Shown here one piece after another: positions 18,129-26,354 of a DNA stretch of 64,000 nucleotides. The stretch is from Prochlorococcus marinus (GTDB taxonomy: Bacteria; Cyanobacteriota; Cyanobacteriia; PCC-6307; Cyanobiaceae). The translations under genes and the position numbers were made by a program. The DNA lies in assembly GCF_001180245.1 (NCBI RefSeq), contig NZ_CVSV01000061.1, positions 1 through 64,000 of the forward strand. Direction: 5' to 3'. The first letter of the stretch is position 1, and each line of letters starts with the position of its first letter. The notes below the pieces were generated by a model. The model saw only the letters and a list, made by a program, of their open reading frames with translations, made no database searches and was not told where the DNA came from.

Positions 18129-18845
18129 TCAATGAATAATCTCATTATTTAATGTAAATAGAAATTTATTGATAAATTTTTTTGTCCATTTTTCTCCAAA
18201 AAATGATTTAAACAATTTTTCTGCAGGGTCTTTTTCAAAACTGTACTTATCATATTGAATTTGATTAATCTTTATTTCTTCTGCATTTAAAAATTGATTA
18301 ACAGGGTTCGATTTACAAATGTTCAAATAATTATTTACAAATGAATGGAATATATTATTGAGATCTCTATCAAGATTTAATTTATTTCCTCTACATATAA
18401 TCACCCATGGGGAAAAATACTTTTTTGAATCATATATATTCTTCATTTTATTATTATCAAATGTAGAATATTTTTTCTTAATACTACCTAAACTTGAACA
18501 ATATTTTTCAAGATATTTGCTTTCTTGAATTAAAGGTTGATAATCAAGTATTGCTAATAACTTTTGAGAAGTTCCAAACCATAAAATATCAGCTCCTAAA
18601 ATAGGCAATTCACTATCAAAATTAGGATATGCGACCGTATTAAACACTTGCAGTTTTTTGCCACCATCTAATCTTGTTATTCGCCACTTTCTACATTCGG
18701 GAGATGAAAAAAGCCAATTTTTAATAATATATTTTGAGTCTTTATTGTGATGTTCTTTGAATTCACTAGATATTTGTACTTCATGTCCATTTAATTCATC
18801 AATATTGGTTTTAAGGAAATCAACTAATGAATCAAACATAAACAT
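18129..18845 (-). CDS. pebA: 15,16-dihydrobiliverdin:ferredoxin oxidoreductase (PebA)
   Basis: PebA carries out the first two-electron reduction of biliverdin IX-alpha to 15,16-dihydrobiliverdin. The 238-residue protein shows the bilin-reductase core [26 protein letters not shown] (read in parts, near residue 85) and [11 protein letters not shown] upstream of it. Its start overlaps the ho1 stop in a TAATG arrangement. A second in-frame ATG two codons downstream is an alternative start. It sits between ho1 and pebB as in other marine picocyanobacteria. No phycoerythrin genes are in this window. Confidence 0.92.
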   Translation of the reverse strand: MFMFDSLVDFLKTNIDELNGHEVQISSEFKEHHNKDSKYIIKNWLFSSPECRKWRITRLDGGKKLQVFNTVAYPNFDSELPILGADILWFGTSQKLLAILDYQPLIQESKYLEKYCSSLGSIKKKYSTFDNNKMKNIYDSKKYFSPWVIICRGNKLNLDRDLNNIFHSFVNNYLNICKSNPVNQFLNAEEIKINQIQYDKYSFEKDPAEKLFKSFFGEKWTKKFINKFLFTLNNEIIH

Positions 18846-19555
18846 TAGGTCTCGGTACTTCCTTTCCTAACTTTTTTTGTAATGTAATTGAATACAATCT
18901 TGCCTAAAACAGCAATCAAGTTACCTTCAAGCTCTTTAAACATTTTCATATTGTAAGTAAAAGCTTGATTAGCTTCATCAATAATTTGATCAGCCGTCTT
19001 TTGATTTATTGGAAGTTGATTCAAAGTAAGGGAATATTGTTCCTTGAATTTCTTTTCATCAGCAATTAATTCAAACTCATAAAAATTTAAACCATCATTT
19101 CCCTGCAAATTTAATGCTTTTTTAGCGATCCTTTTTAAGATTTGCCCCCCAGATAAATCTCCTATATAGCGAGTGTAGTGATGACCAACTAAGAGCTCTG
19201 GTGAATTTTTTGCGACCTCTCGGATTCTTTCAACATATTCTTTTGCTGAGTGAGAAATATTAATTTCATTCTTCCAGTTTTCACCAAAATAAAATTTAAG
19301 ATCATTTACAAGAGTTTCTTTCCTGAATAATGATTTAAAACCTATAGGTTTTATGACGGGATGTTCCTCATTGACCAGTCTTTCAATTTCTTCTTCCATA
19401 GCTTCATAAACAAAATATAAATCACTAATTAATTTTCTATAAGATTTTTTTTCAACAACTCCTTTTAAAAAGCAAGCCACGAAGCCAGTATTCTCTGCCA
19501 TAGTATGGGATTTTTTTGTCCCTTCTCTTAATTGTCCTGCAAGAGCAACTGCCAT
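18845..19555 (-). CDS. ho1: Heme oxygenase
   Basis: Heme oxygenase opens heme to biliverdin IX-alpha, iron and CO, supplying the substrate for PebA. The 236-residue protein has the proximal-histidine region [12 protein letters not shown] near the N-terminus and the signature [16 protein letters not shown] near residue 128. It is soluble, without a C-terminal membrane anchor. It leads the ho1-pebA-pebB operon and overlaps pebA by one base. A 143-residue hypothetical gene lies 57 bases upstream on the same strand. Confidence 0.95.
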   Translation of the reverse strand: MAVALAGQLREGTKKSHTMAENTGFVACFLKGVVEKKSYRKLISDLYFVYEAMEEEIERLVNEEHPVIKPIGFKSLFRKETLVNDLKFYFGENWKNEINISHSAKEYVERIREVAKNSPELLVGHHYTRYIGDLSGGQILKRIAKKALNLQGNDGLNFYEFELIADEKKFKEQYSLTLNQLPINQKTADQIIDEANQAFTYNMKMFKELEGNLIAVLGKIVFNYITKKVRKGSTET

Positions 19556-19612
19556 ATATTTTGAATCATTTTTATAACTGTATTTAATTTACAAGAAAAA
19601 TACATAAAACAG

Positions 19613-20044
19613 CTAATTTTTGTTACCAGCAGATGTTTTAGAGAATAACTTATAAAGTTCTTTACAAACCAAATAAAGGTTATCTTTTTGTTCCTTTTGC
19701 GGTAGATGAGTACCGGTCATTTCCCAATCACCGATAGTAGCAACTCTCCATCTTTCGGAAGGAACAATCATACCTCGCATTATTATTCCCAACAATTTCG
19801 GAACTCTGCCATTATCATCATTTTCAATTCTTAATTGTAAGAGTATTGCTCTACATTCAATAAGAGGACTCCAACCAGGGAAATGAAACGCAAAATCAAT
19901 ACTATCTTGCATGGATTCACTATTTGAATTGTCCCAGGGACTAAAGTTTACACTTGCATCTGGAAAATATTTCCGAAACAAAGCTGCAGTGGAAGCAATT
20001 TTATTAGCTATTTCAACATTACTTACATTTGAACTCGCATTCAT
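19613..20044 (-). CDS. Conserved hypothetical protein, 143 residues
   Basis: I do not recognise a characterised function. The protein is soluble, with a well-ordered middle (FHFPGWSPLIECRAILLQLRI, then LLGIIMRGMIVPSERWRVATIGDWEMTG, read in parts) rich in aromatic and hydrophobic residues and no cysteine motif beyond single cysteines. It is in the same orientation as ho1-pebA-pebB and might be cotranscribed with them. The amino-acid pattern looks like a conserved cyanobacterial family and not random coding. Any role in bilin metabolism would be guesswork from position alone. Confidence 0.7.
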   Translation of the reverse strand: MNASSNVSNVEIANKIASTAALFRKYFPDASVNFSPWDNSNSESMQDSIDFAFHFPGWSPLIECRAILLQLRIENDDNGRVPKLLGIIMRGMIVPSERWRVATIGDWEMTGTHLPQKEQKDNLYLVCKELYKLFSKTSAGNKN

Positions 20045-20191
20045 AAGTAGCTGAGTATTTTTTTGAAAATGACATAATTTGCTTTAACTTGCTTATTAAC
20101 TTCTTTTTCTTTTAATAAAGATGTTGAAATGCTGATTAATAAAGTATTCTCTATTCACATTTGAATAATAAATTTCTAGGTTTTAAAGAAA

Positions 20192-20235
20192 ATAACTCAT
20201 CGCAAATTACAATAATAGGAACTTCAATGAGTTAT
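20192..20235. promoter_or_regulatory. Inverted repeat in the icd promoter region, possible operator
   Basis: ATAACTCAT at 20192-20200 and ATGAGTTAT at 20227-20235 are perfect 9-base inverted arms separated by 26 bases. The right arm ends just before a TATTAT hexamer at 20237-20242, a possible -10 element. The arrangement suits a regulator binding over the -35 region or a leader hairpin. The regulator is unknown and no canonical NtcA site is present. Confidence 0.35.
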
Positions 20236-20254
20236 CTATTATTAATACAATGCT

Positions 20255-21679
20255 ATGCCAAAATTTGAAAAATTAACTTTACCTAATGAAGGCGAGATAA
20301 TAACTTTTAATCAAGGCAAACCTAATGTTCCTAATAATCCAATTGTCCCATTTATTAGGGGTGATGGTACTGGAGTTGATATTTGGCCTGCCACTCAAAT
20401 CGTTCTTGATTCAGCAATTAAAAAAAGCTATGGAGATGAAAGAAAAATTAATTGGTTTAAAGTCTATGCAGGTGATGAAGCTTGTGAACTTTATGGAACA
20501 TATAACTACCTCCCTCAAGATACTATTGAAGCAATCAGATACTTCGGTGTAGCCATTAAAGGTCCATTAACGACTCCCATCGGTGGAGGTATTAGATCTC
20601 TTAATGTTGCATTAAGGCAAATCTTTGATTTATATAGCTGTGTAAGACCATGCAAGTATTATTCTGGAACTCCAAGCCCTCATAAAAATCCCCAAAATTT
20701 AGACGTTATTGTTTATAGAGAAAACACTGAGGATATCTACATGGGAATCGAATGGGAAGCCGAGGATAATAATTGTCTTGAATTAATTAATCACTTAAAT
20801 GACGTTGTCATACCAAAAAGTAAAAATTTAAAAAATAGATCCATACCAAACGGATCAGGTATCGGAATAAAACCGGTGAGTAAATCTGGTAGCCAAAGGC
20901 ATATTAGAAAAGCTATTGAACATGCTAAAAGATTATCAGGAGATAAAAGGCATGTAACTCTTGTACATAAAGGGAATATTATGAAATATACAGAAGGTGC
21001 ATTTAGAGATTGGGGGTATGAATTAGCAGTAAATGAATTTAGAGAAGATTGCATTACAGAAAGAGAAAGCTGGATTTTAGATAATATTCAGAAGAATCCA
21101 GAAATTACAATTGAAAATAATGCCAGAAAAATTGAACCAGGTTTTGACAAGCTTACAAATAACAAAAAAGCATTCATTTGCGAAGAAATTAAAGAAGTAA
21201 TTTCATCAATATCAAATTCTCACGGAGATGGGAAATGGAGAGAACTTATTCTTGTTGATGATCGAATAGCCGATAGTATATTCCAACAAATTCAAACTAG
21301 ACCTCAAGAATATTCAATTCTTGCAACATTAAACCTTAATGGAGACTATGTTTCTGATGCAGCTGCAGCAATTGTTGGAGGCCTAGGTATGGCTCCCGGT
21401 GCAAATATTGGAGATAATGCAGCAATTTTCGAAGCTACGCACGGAACTGCACCAAAACATGCAGGATTAAATAAGATTAATCCAGGCTCAGTAATTCTTA
21501 GTGGTGTAATGATGCTTGAATATTTTGGTTGGGATGAAGCAGCCAACTTAATTAGTAATGGTTTAAGTAAGGCAATAAAGCAAAAAAAAGTCACCTATGA
21601 TCTAGCACGCTTAATGGAACCAAAAGTAGAACCCCTATCCTGCAGCAGTTTTGCTGAAGAAATTATCTCAAATTTCTAA
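20255..21679 (+). CDS. icd: NADP-dependent isocitrate dehydrogenase
   Basis: Icd makes 2-oxoglutarate, the carbon skeleton for ammonium assimilation and the nitrogen-status signal in cyanobacteria. The 474-residue length and the insertions relative to the E. coli enzyme fit the cyanobacterial form. Visible motifs include FIRGDGTGVDIWPA, GPLTTPIGGGIRSLN (phosphorylation/substrate loop), VYRENTEDIYMG, and APGANIGDNAAIFEATHGTAP near the C-terminus. It is convergent with the downstream kinase, overlapping its stop by four bases. A 210-base upstream spacer contains an inverted repeat but no clear NtcA site. Confidence 0.97.
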   Translation: MPKFEKLTLPNEGEIITFNQGKPNVPNNPIVPFIRGDGTGVDIWPATQIVLDSAIKKSYGDERKINWFKVYAGDEACELYGTYNYLPQDTIEAIRYFGVAIKGPLTTPIGGGIRSLNVALRQIFDLYSCVRPCKYYSGTPSPHKNPQNLDVIVYRENTEDIYMGIEWEAEDNNCLELINHLNDVVIPKSKNLKNRSIPNGSGIGIKPVSKSGSQRHIRKAIEHAKRLSGDKRHVTLVHKGNIMKYTEGAFRDWGYELAVNEFREDCITERESWILDNIQKNPEITIENNARKIEPGFDKLTNNKKAFICEEIKEVISSISNSHGDGKWRELILVDDRIADSIFQQIQTRPQEYSILATLNLNGDYVSDAAAAIVGGLGMAPGANIGDNAAIFEATHGTAPKHAGLNKINPGSVILSGVMMLEYFGWDEAANLISNGLSKAIKQKKVTYDLARLMEPKVEPLSCSSFAEEIISNF

Positions 21680-23031
21680 TTATAAAAATTATTTTTATTT
21701 TCAAAAACTTTCCAAATATTAACCAGTGAATCTTTAGTGCCAATGTTTCCAGGATGAGTAACAATAGGAAGTTTTTTGCCATTTTTTAGGTTGTAAGTCA
21801 CCACTGAAATGCCAGTTAAAATCTGTCCTTCAAGATAAACATAATCTGCATTAAGTCCTTTACTAAGTATCAAATTTGTTGTTATTCCACCTTTTGAAAT
21901 CAAATATCCTATTTCATTCTTCAAATCTGCGACTAATTCAGCAATAAAAAATGCGAGTGAATTATAAAAATTAAATAATTCAGAGGAATCTAAAAACATA
22001 AATTTTCTTGAAGTAAACAAAACAGGAGTTTTTCCTGTCTCAAAAGAAAATCTAATTTCTTTTAAAAATTTATTTTTAAACAAATTCCTTCGCTCGTGAT
22101 TATTATCTGATGAAGTAATTCTAAAGAATTCAAAAACATCTAATTCAACTGGATTGCAATTACTTATCTCTAATAAATTATTCAATTGTATTGTTGAAAG
22201 TTCTACATAAGATCCAACAATTATCAGTCCTGGAAGAAAACTCTTTTCTTTATTTCTTATTCTTAAATTAGAGAAAAATATTTCACTCTGAGAGAAACTT
22301 TTTTTCTCAGAAATTGAACTTATAAAACTTGCTGCAGTTCGAAAAAGGAATTTTTTTTGATTAATTAATTTTTTAATTACTAAAGAAAATTTTTTTAGTT
22401 GAGAATAATTTTCTACATCTACAACTACATGTTTATTATTCTTCAAGTTCTTAAGTGTTTTAAAAACAATATTATTTTCTTCATCATTTAGCATTTCGAT
22501 ATCTGACAATAAAAGATTCTGAATATCTTCAAAATTTATTTGCGATTTACTCTGCTGAAATAAAAGATTCTTGACATTACTTGTCTCAAATCCAAAAATT
22601 TTATCTCTTGCAAAAATTGTTTGACTAATAGGAGTTTTATCAACAAAATGAAATCCATTGATTGTTAATCTTTTACCCTCTATGAAAGCTGGAATATGAA
22701 AAGTAGCATCAAAAGGACCTAAGCAATTATTTAGAGCAGTTGGCTCTAAAAAGTTATGTCCTCGAAGAGTAGAATCTCCTCTACTTATAAAAATAATTTC
22801 TTCTTCATAGGCTTGAGAAGTAATTACAGTCTTAAGATTTTTGCAAATTTCCTCTATTGTTAGTTTCGCATCATTTTCCGATAGTGACCTTGTATTAGCC
22901 AAAATAAAAAATAAATTAGATTTAGATTCAAACCCTTTGACTAAAGTTGAACAGTCCCACTTAAGCAGTAATAAGCAATCGTGAACAGTTTGAGAGCCTG
23001 TGGGATCATCATCTATAACGACAAATTTCAT
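21676..23031 (-). CDS. Four-carbon acid sugar kinase family protein (DUF1537/OtnK-like)
   Basis: The 451-residue protein begins with VIDDDPTGSQTVHD, matching the DD-x-TG substrate-binding motif of this kinase family, and has SRGDSTLRGHNFLEP near residue 88, the characteristic DSTLRGH motif. The C-terminal nucleotide-binding domain includes YLISKGGITTNL and LPIVTHPGNIGTKDSL. Characterised relatives phosphorylate erythronate, threonate or related acid sugars, but the usual neighbours (dehydrogenase, aldolase, isomerase) are absent here, so the substrate is unknown. A mutarotase-like gene follows upstream on the same strand by 13 bases, suggesting a sugar-related unit. Confidence 0.82.
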   Translation of the reverse strand: MKFVVIDDDPTGSQTVHDCLLLLKWDCSTLVKGFESKSNLFFILANTRSLSENDAKLTIEEICKNLKTVITSQAYEEEIIFISRGDSTLRGHNFLEPTALNNCLGPFDATFHIPAFIEGKRLTINGFHFVDKTPISQTIFARDKIFGFETSNVKNLLFQQSKSQINFEDIQNLLLSDIEMLNDEENNIVFKTLKNLKNNKHVVVDVENYSQLKKFSLVIKKLINQKKFLFRTAASFISSISEKKSFSQSEIFFSNLRIRNKEKSFLPGLIIVGSYVELSTIQLNNLLEISNCNPVELDVFEFFRITSSDNNHERRNLFKNKFLKEIRFSFETGKTPVLFTSRKFMFLDSSELFNFYNSLAFFIAELVADLKNEIGYLISKGGITTNLILSKGLNADYVYLEGQILTGISVVTYNLKNGKKLPIVTHPGNIGTKDSLVNIWKVFENKNNFYN

Positions 23032-23044
23032 AAGTATTGCAAAA

Positions 23045-23899
23045 TTACTTAAGAGATTTTATTTGTATTGAGGCATTTAACCTTTTACTGTCATTTGAAG
23101 GAACCATAATGTTTCTAAATCCATCAACAAAAGAATTTCGAGGACTAGTCCAAGGTTCGAGACATATCATTCTTCTTGGAGGATCACTCCAGATAACGCC
23201 TAAATCAAAAGGGTATGGATGATTTAAAGTTACCTCTCTTTTAAAAATTTTATCTCGAAAAGAGCTTCTACCAGAAGAAAACATAAGTAGATCAACTCCT
23301 AAATTAATTTTCTTTAATTCATCCAAAGTATTACTTATAGTATTTCTTTCTTGATTCTGACAATTAAGTGGATTATCAACAAACTCTAAATTTTTAAAAT
23401 CTGAAATATTAAAATAAGGATGCAAACCAAAATTTATAGGCATAGCAATATCTGTTTTGTTATGGATTGTAATTTCAAATTTTAAAAAGTTCATTTTTAA
23501 GGTAATGTCTATTTTTAGTTCGAAATCGAAAGGATAATATTTTTTGGTTTTTTTAGATGCATTTAAGAATAAGCATAAAAATTTTTCATTTTCATTGAAA
23601 GAGTATTGCCATTGCAAATCCCTAGCGAAACCATGTTGTGGTAATTGCGAATAAGCATTTCCAAATACTGAACAAGACGTATTTAGATTTCCACAAATTG
23701 GAAACAAGATTGGAATGCCTCCCCTAATACTTTTTGTCTTGTCTAAAAATCTTGTTTCATCGAAATAAAGTATTTCATTACCATCAGCAACCCAATTTGT
23801 AATAACGCCTCCTCTTTCAGGACAAAATTTAATGTAATTATTTTTATCTAATTGAAATACAAAAATTCCTTGGTCCTTATTAGATAATTCAAGTTTCAC
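23045..23899 (-). CDS. Aldose 1-epimerase / hexose-6-phosphate mutarotase-like protein
   Basis: The 284-residue protein has the galactose mutarotase-like fold. Motifs include IRGGIPILFPICGN near residue 60, PQHGFARDLQW near residue 88 with the catalytic histidine, and NFGLHPYFN near residue 166 with the second histidine. The sequence resembles the D-hexose-6-phosphate mutarotase subgroup more than classical GalM, but the subgroup is inferred. It lies just upstream of the acid-sugar kinase and 9 bases downstream of an alpha/beta hydrolase, all on the minus strand, forming a possible three-gene unit. Confidence 0.85.
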   Translation of the reverse strand: MKLELSNKDQGIFVFQLDKNNYIKFCPERGGVITNWVADGNEILYFDETRFLDKTKSIRGGIPILFPICGNLNTSCSVFGNAYSQLPQHGFARDLQWQYSFNENEKFLCLFLNASKKTKKYYPFDFELKIDITLKMNFLKFEITIHNKTDIAMPINFGLHPYFNISDFKNLEFVDNPLNCQNQERNTISNTLDELKKINLGVDLLMFSSGRSSFRDKIFKREVTLNHPYPFDLGVIWSDPPRRMICLEPWTSPRNSFVDGFRNIMVPSNDSKRLNASIQIKSLK

Positions 23900-23908
23900 G
23901 ATTATTAC

Positions 23909-24808
23909 TTAAAGAGAATCAACCCAATCCAAAATATGCTGATTAACTAATTCAGGTATCTCATCATGAGGGCAATGTCCTGCATCAAGAATAATTTCCT
24001 TTGTATTCTTTGGTGTAAATTTTTTATATAAATTTCTTTTTTTTGGAGTGTTCATCCATGGATCTTTCCCTCCCCAAAGAAGTAGTAATGGTGAATTTAG
24101 TTTTGCGAATAGCTTATCCAACGGCAATCCCTGAGGGCCTGATGGGTTAAATACACTTCTAAAAACATTAAAAGCTCCGAAATCTAGAGAAGGCTTCCTT
24201 ATTGACTCAACTAAAAAATCATCAACATTTTTTTTATCAACATAAACTTGATTCAAAGTTTTTTTAATATTTTTTGGATTTCTCATATTCTCAAAAATCA
24301 AACGTTGAAGAACAATATTTTTCAAAAATATGCCGGCAACTGTTTCAATTGAAGTTTGCAACATATTCTTTTTAATAGTTTTTTCTTCACTAAAATATCC
24401 AGCAGCATTAAGTAAAATCACTCCTGCGTTTAGATCATTTAATTCTGCACCAGCTGCTAATGCGGCATAACCACCTAATGAATTTCCAACAATAATTGTA
24501 GGTTTTTTTATTTTCTCTTTTACATAAGCGACAACCTGATCTTTCCATAAAGATCCTGAATATTCGACGTCTTGAGGCTTAGGACTTTTTCCAAAACCGA
24601 GTAAATCCATAGCATGAACTTCGTATTTTGTACTCAAAACAGGGATATTAAATCTCCAATGATCCGTAGAAGCACCAAAACCATGAATTAATAAAATTGC
24701 ACATTCTTTTGATTTTTGCTCGGGCTTAGCGGAAACTGTATGAATTGGGTAATTTAAAAAATTCCAGTTATAGGTTACACCACTATCTATCAGAGCTGAC
24801 TTTTCCAT
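23909..24808 (-). CDS. Alpha/beta hydrolase (pheophytinase-like subgroup possible)
   Basis: The 299-residue protein has a complete hydrolase layout: oxyanion-hole motif LLIHGFGASTDHWRFN (about residue 38), nucleophile elbow GNSLGGY (about residue 109), the acid in LLWGGKDPW and the catalytic histidine in AGHCPHDE near the C-terminus. The HGFGAS and GNSxGG forms resemble plant pheophytinase and chlorophyll dephytylase relatives, but substrate cannot be read from sequence. A paralogue with the same motifs lies at 52383-53297. The gene leads the hydrolase-mutarotase-kinase run. Confidence 0.85.
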   Translation of the reverse strand: MEKSALIDSGVTYNWNFLNYPIHTVSAKPEQKSKECAILLIHGFGASTDHWRFNIPVLSTKYEVHAMDLLGFGKSPKPQDVEYSGSLWKDQVVAYVKEKIKKPTIIVGNSLGGYAALAAGAELNDLNAGVILLNAAGYFSEEKTIKKNMLQTSIETVAGIFLKNIVLQRLIFENMRNPKNIKKTLNQVYVDKKNVDDFLVESIRKPSLDFGAFNVFRSVFNPSGPQGLPLDKLFAKLNSPLLLLWGGKDPWMNTPKKRNLYKKFTPKNTKEIILDAGHCPHDEIPELVNQHILDWVDSL

Positions 24809-24851
24809 TCATTGAAAATTTTATCTTAATTGATTCTAATAAACTTATTTC

Positions 24852-26219
24852 CTAAAGAAGACCCACTGGATCAGCTGCAACATCATCTGAAATTTTATTA
24901 CCATCATTTGGGGGCTTATCTTTTAGAACAATTCTTAAGAGTACAGGTGCAAGAAATGTAGTTCCTATAACCATTAATAAAATAGCTGCTTCAAGAGAAG
25001 GAGTTAATAATTTAGCGCTTGTTCCTAGCCCAAGAAAAATTAAACCAACCTCTCCTCTAGGCATCATGCCCAAGCCCACAACTAATCTATTTGTAGGTTT
25101 GTCGCTTGAAAATACCCATCCGGCTGCAATTTTTCCAATAATCGCAACAACTAATAAAAATCCAGCAACTACAAGAGCTGATCTGCTTGTTGGATCAAGT
25201 GGATTTATAACAGATAAATCCATTCCAGCTCCAACTAATACAAAGAAAATAGTCGCGAATAAGGAAACTAAAGGTAAAACAGATTGTTGTATTGCATGAT
25301 TATTTTTAGAACTACTAAGAATTAATCCAGCTGCAAAAGCCCCTAAAGCTGCTTCCAATCCAATGGCTGTTGCAACGAAACAACACAATACAAGTATCAC
25401 AAAAGAAGCTACCACCACCGCTCCAGGAGCCTTTAATCTATCTAATAACCAATCAAAACCTGGAGCAGCTGTTCTACTTAATGCAATAGCAGCAATAACA
25501 AACACTACAGCTGCTGCAACTAATTTAACAATAGGAGCAATTTCTAAAGTACCTCCGGCAGCAAGGGCAACTACAACTGCCAGAATAACAATTCCCAAAA
25601 TATCGTCTAACACTGCTGCACCAATAACAATCTGTCCTTCTCTAGTTTTCAGATATCCCAATTCACCGAAAACACTTGCAGTAATTCCTATACTCGTGGC
25701 TGTCATAGATGCTCCAGCAAAAACTGCTGGAATTAGATCTACTTGGAAAATAAACATTAATCCAAGAGTTCCAAACGCAAACGGTAAAATTACGCCAGCC
25801 ATAGCAACAGTAAAAGCCTGAGCACCGACAGCTACCAATTCCTCTAACTCACTTTCTAACCCTGTTAAAAATAAAAGTGCATACAAACCAAGTGTCGCCA
25901 CTGCTTGGAGCGAGGGAAAGCTTTCGAAATAAACATCAGGTACTGCTTCTGGGGGGATTGACGCTAATGAACTAATAACATTTACAAGTCCCTCATTTAG
26001 TTCAGTTCCAGCTGAGGGCGGTATCAATAAATGGAATCCTGATGCTCCTATTACAACCCCTGCAAGAAGCTCGCCTACTATAGTTGGCAAACTTAGTCTA
26101 ACTAATACTTCTGCTAATGCTCTTGCAGCTAAAAATATCAATAGAAACCTTATAACTCCTATCAACGTTTCAGCAACTTCTAAATCATGTGCACTTAATT
26201 CAGCAAGTAAGGAATACAT
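24852..26219 (-). CDS. Sodium/proton antiporter, CPA2 (NhaS/KefB-like) family
   Basis: The 455-residue protein is an integral membrane protein with about twelve hydrophobic segments. The VLDDILGIVIL motif near residue 205 carries the paired acidic residues needed for cation/proton exchange in the CPA superfamily, and EAALGAFAAGLIL near residue 290 is also typical. There is no C-terminal TrkA-N regulatory domain, unlike KefB. In a marine cell it would expel sodium or balance pH, in plasma or thylakoid membrane. It is divergent from glgP over 135 bases. Confidence 0.88.
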   Translation of the reverse strand: MYSLLAELSAHDLEVAETLIGVIRFLLIFLAARALAEVLVRLSLPTIVGELLAGVVIGASGFHLLIPPSAGTELNEGLVNVISSLASIPPEAVPDVYFESFPSLQAVATLGLYALLFLTGLESELEELVAVGAQAFTVAMAGVILPFAFGTLGLMFIFQVDLIPAVFAGASMTATSIGITASVFGELGYLKTREGQIVIGAAVLDDILGIVILAVVVALAAGGTLEIAPIVKLVAAAVVFVIAAIALSRTAAPGFDWLLDRLKAPGAVVVASFVILVLCCFVATAIGLEAALGAFAAGLILSSSKNNHAIQQSVLPLVSLFATIFFVLVGAGMDLSVINPLDPTSRSALVVAGFLLVVAIIGKIAAGWVFSSDKPTNRLVVGLGMMPRGEVGLIFLGLGTSAKLLTPSLEAAILLMVIGTTFLAPVLLRIVLKDKPPNDGNKISDDVAADPVGLL

Positions 26220-26354
26220 TTAAAATTAGAGAAAAATAAACTACCTAATTGGAAGATAGTTTATGGAGGGCCCACTTTAAGAAATATGTAAGAAAAAAGC
26301 AAAAATACTCAACAAGTGTGGATCTGAAGTTACAACAAAGAAATTTTCTTAAAA

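Noticed and set aside
20144..20157. GTA-N8-TCA upstream of icd, resembling an NtcA site
   Set aside because: The right half reads TCA instead of TAC (two mismatches), and the spacing to a -10 box is unconvincing.
25363..25821. 152-codon open frame antisense to the antiporter gene
   Set aside because: It lies wholly inside a well-conserved membrane transporter, and its threonine/alanine/proline-rich composition is what antisense reading of hydrophobic codons gives.
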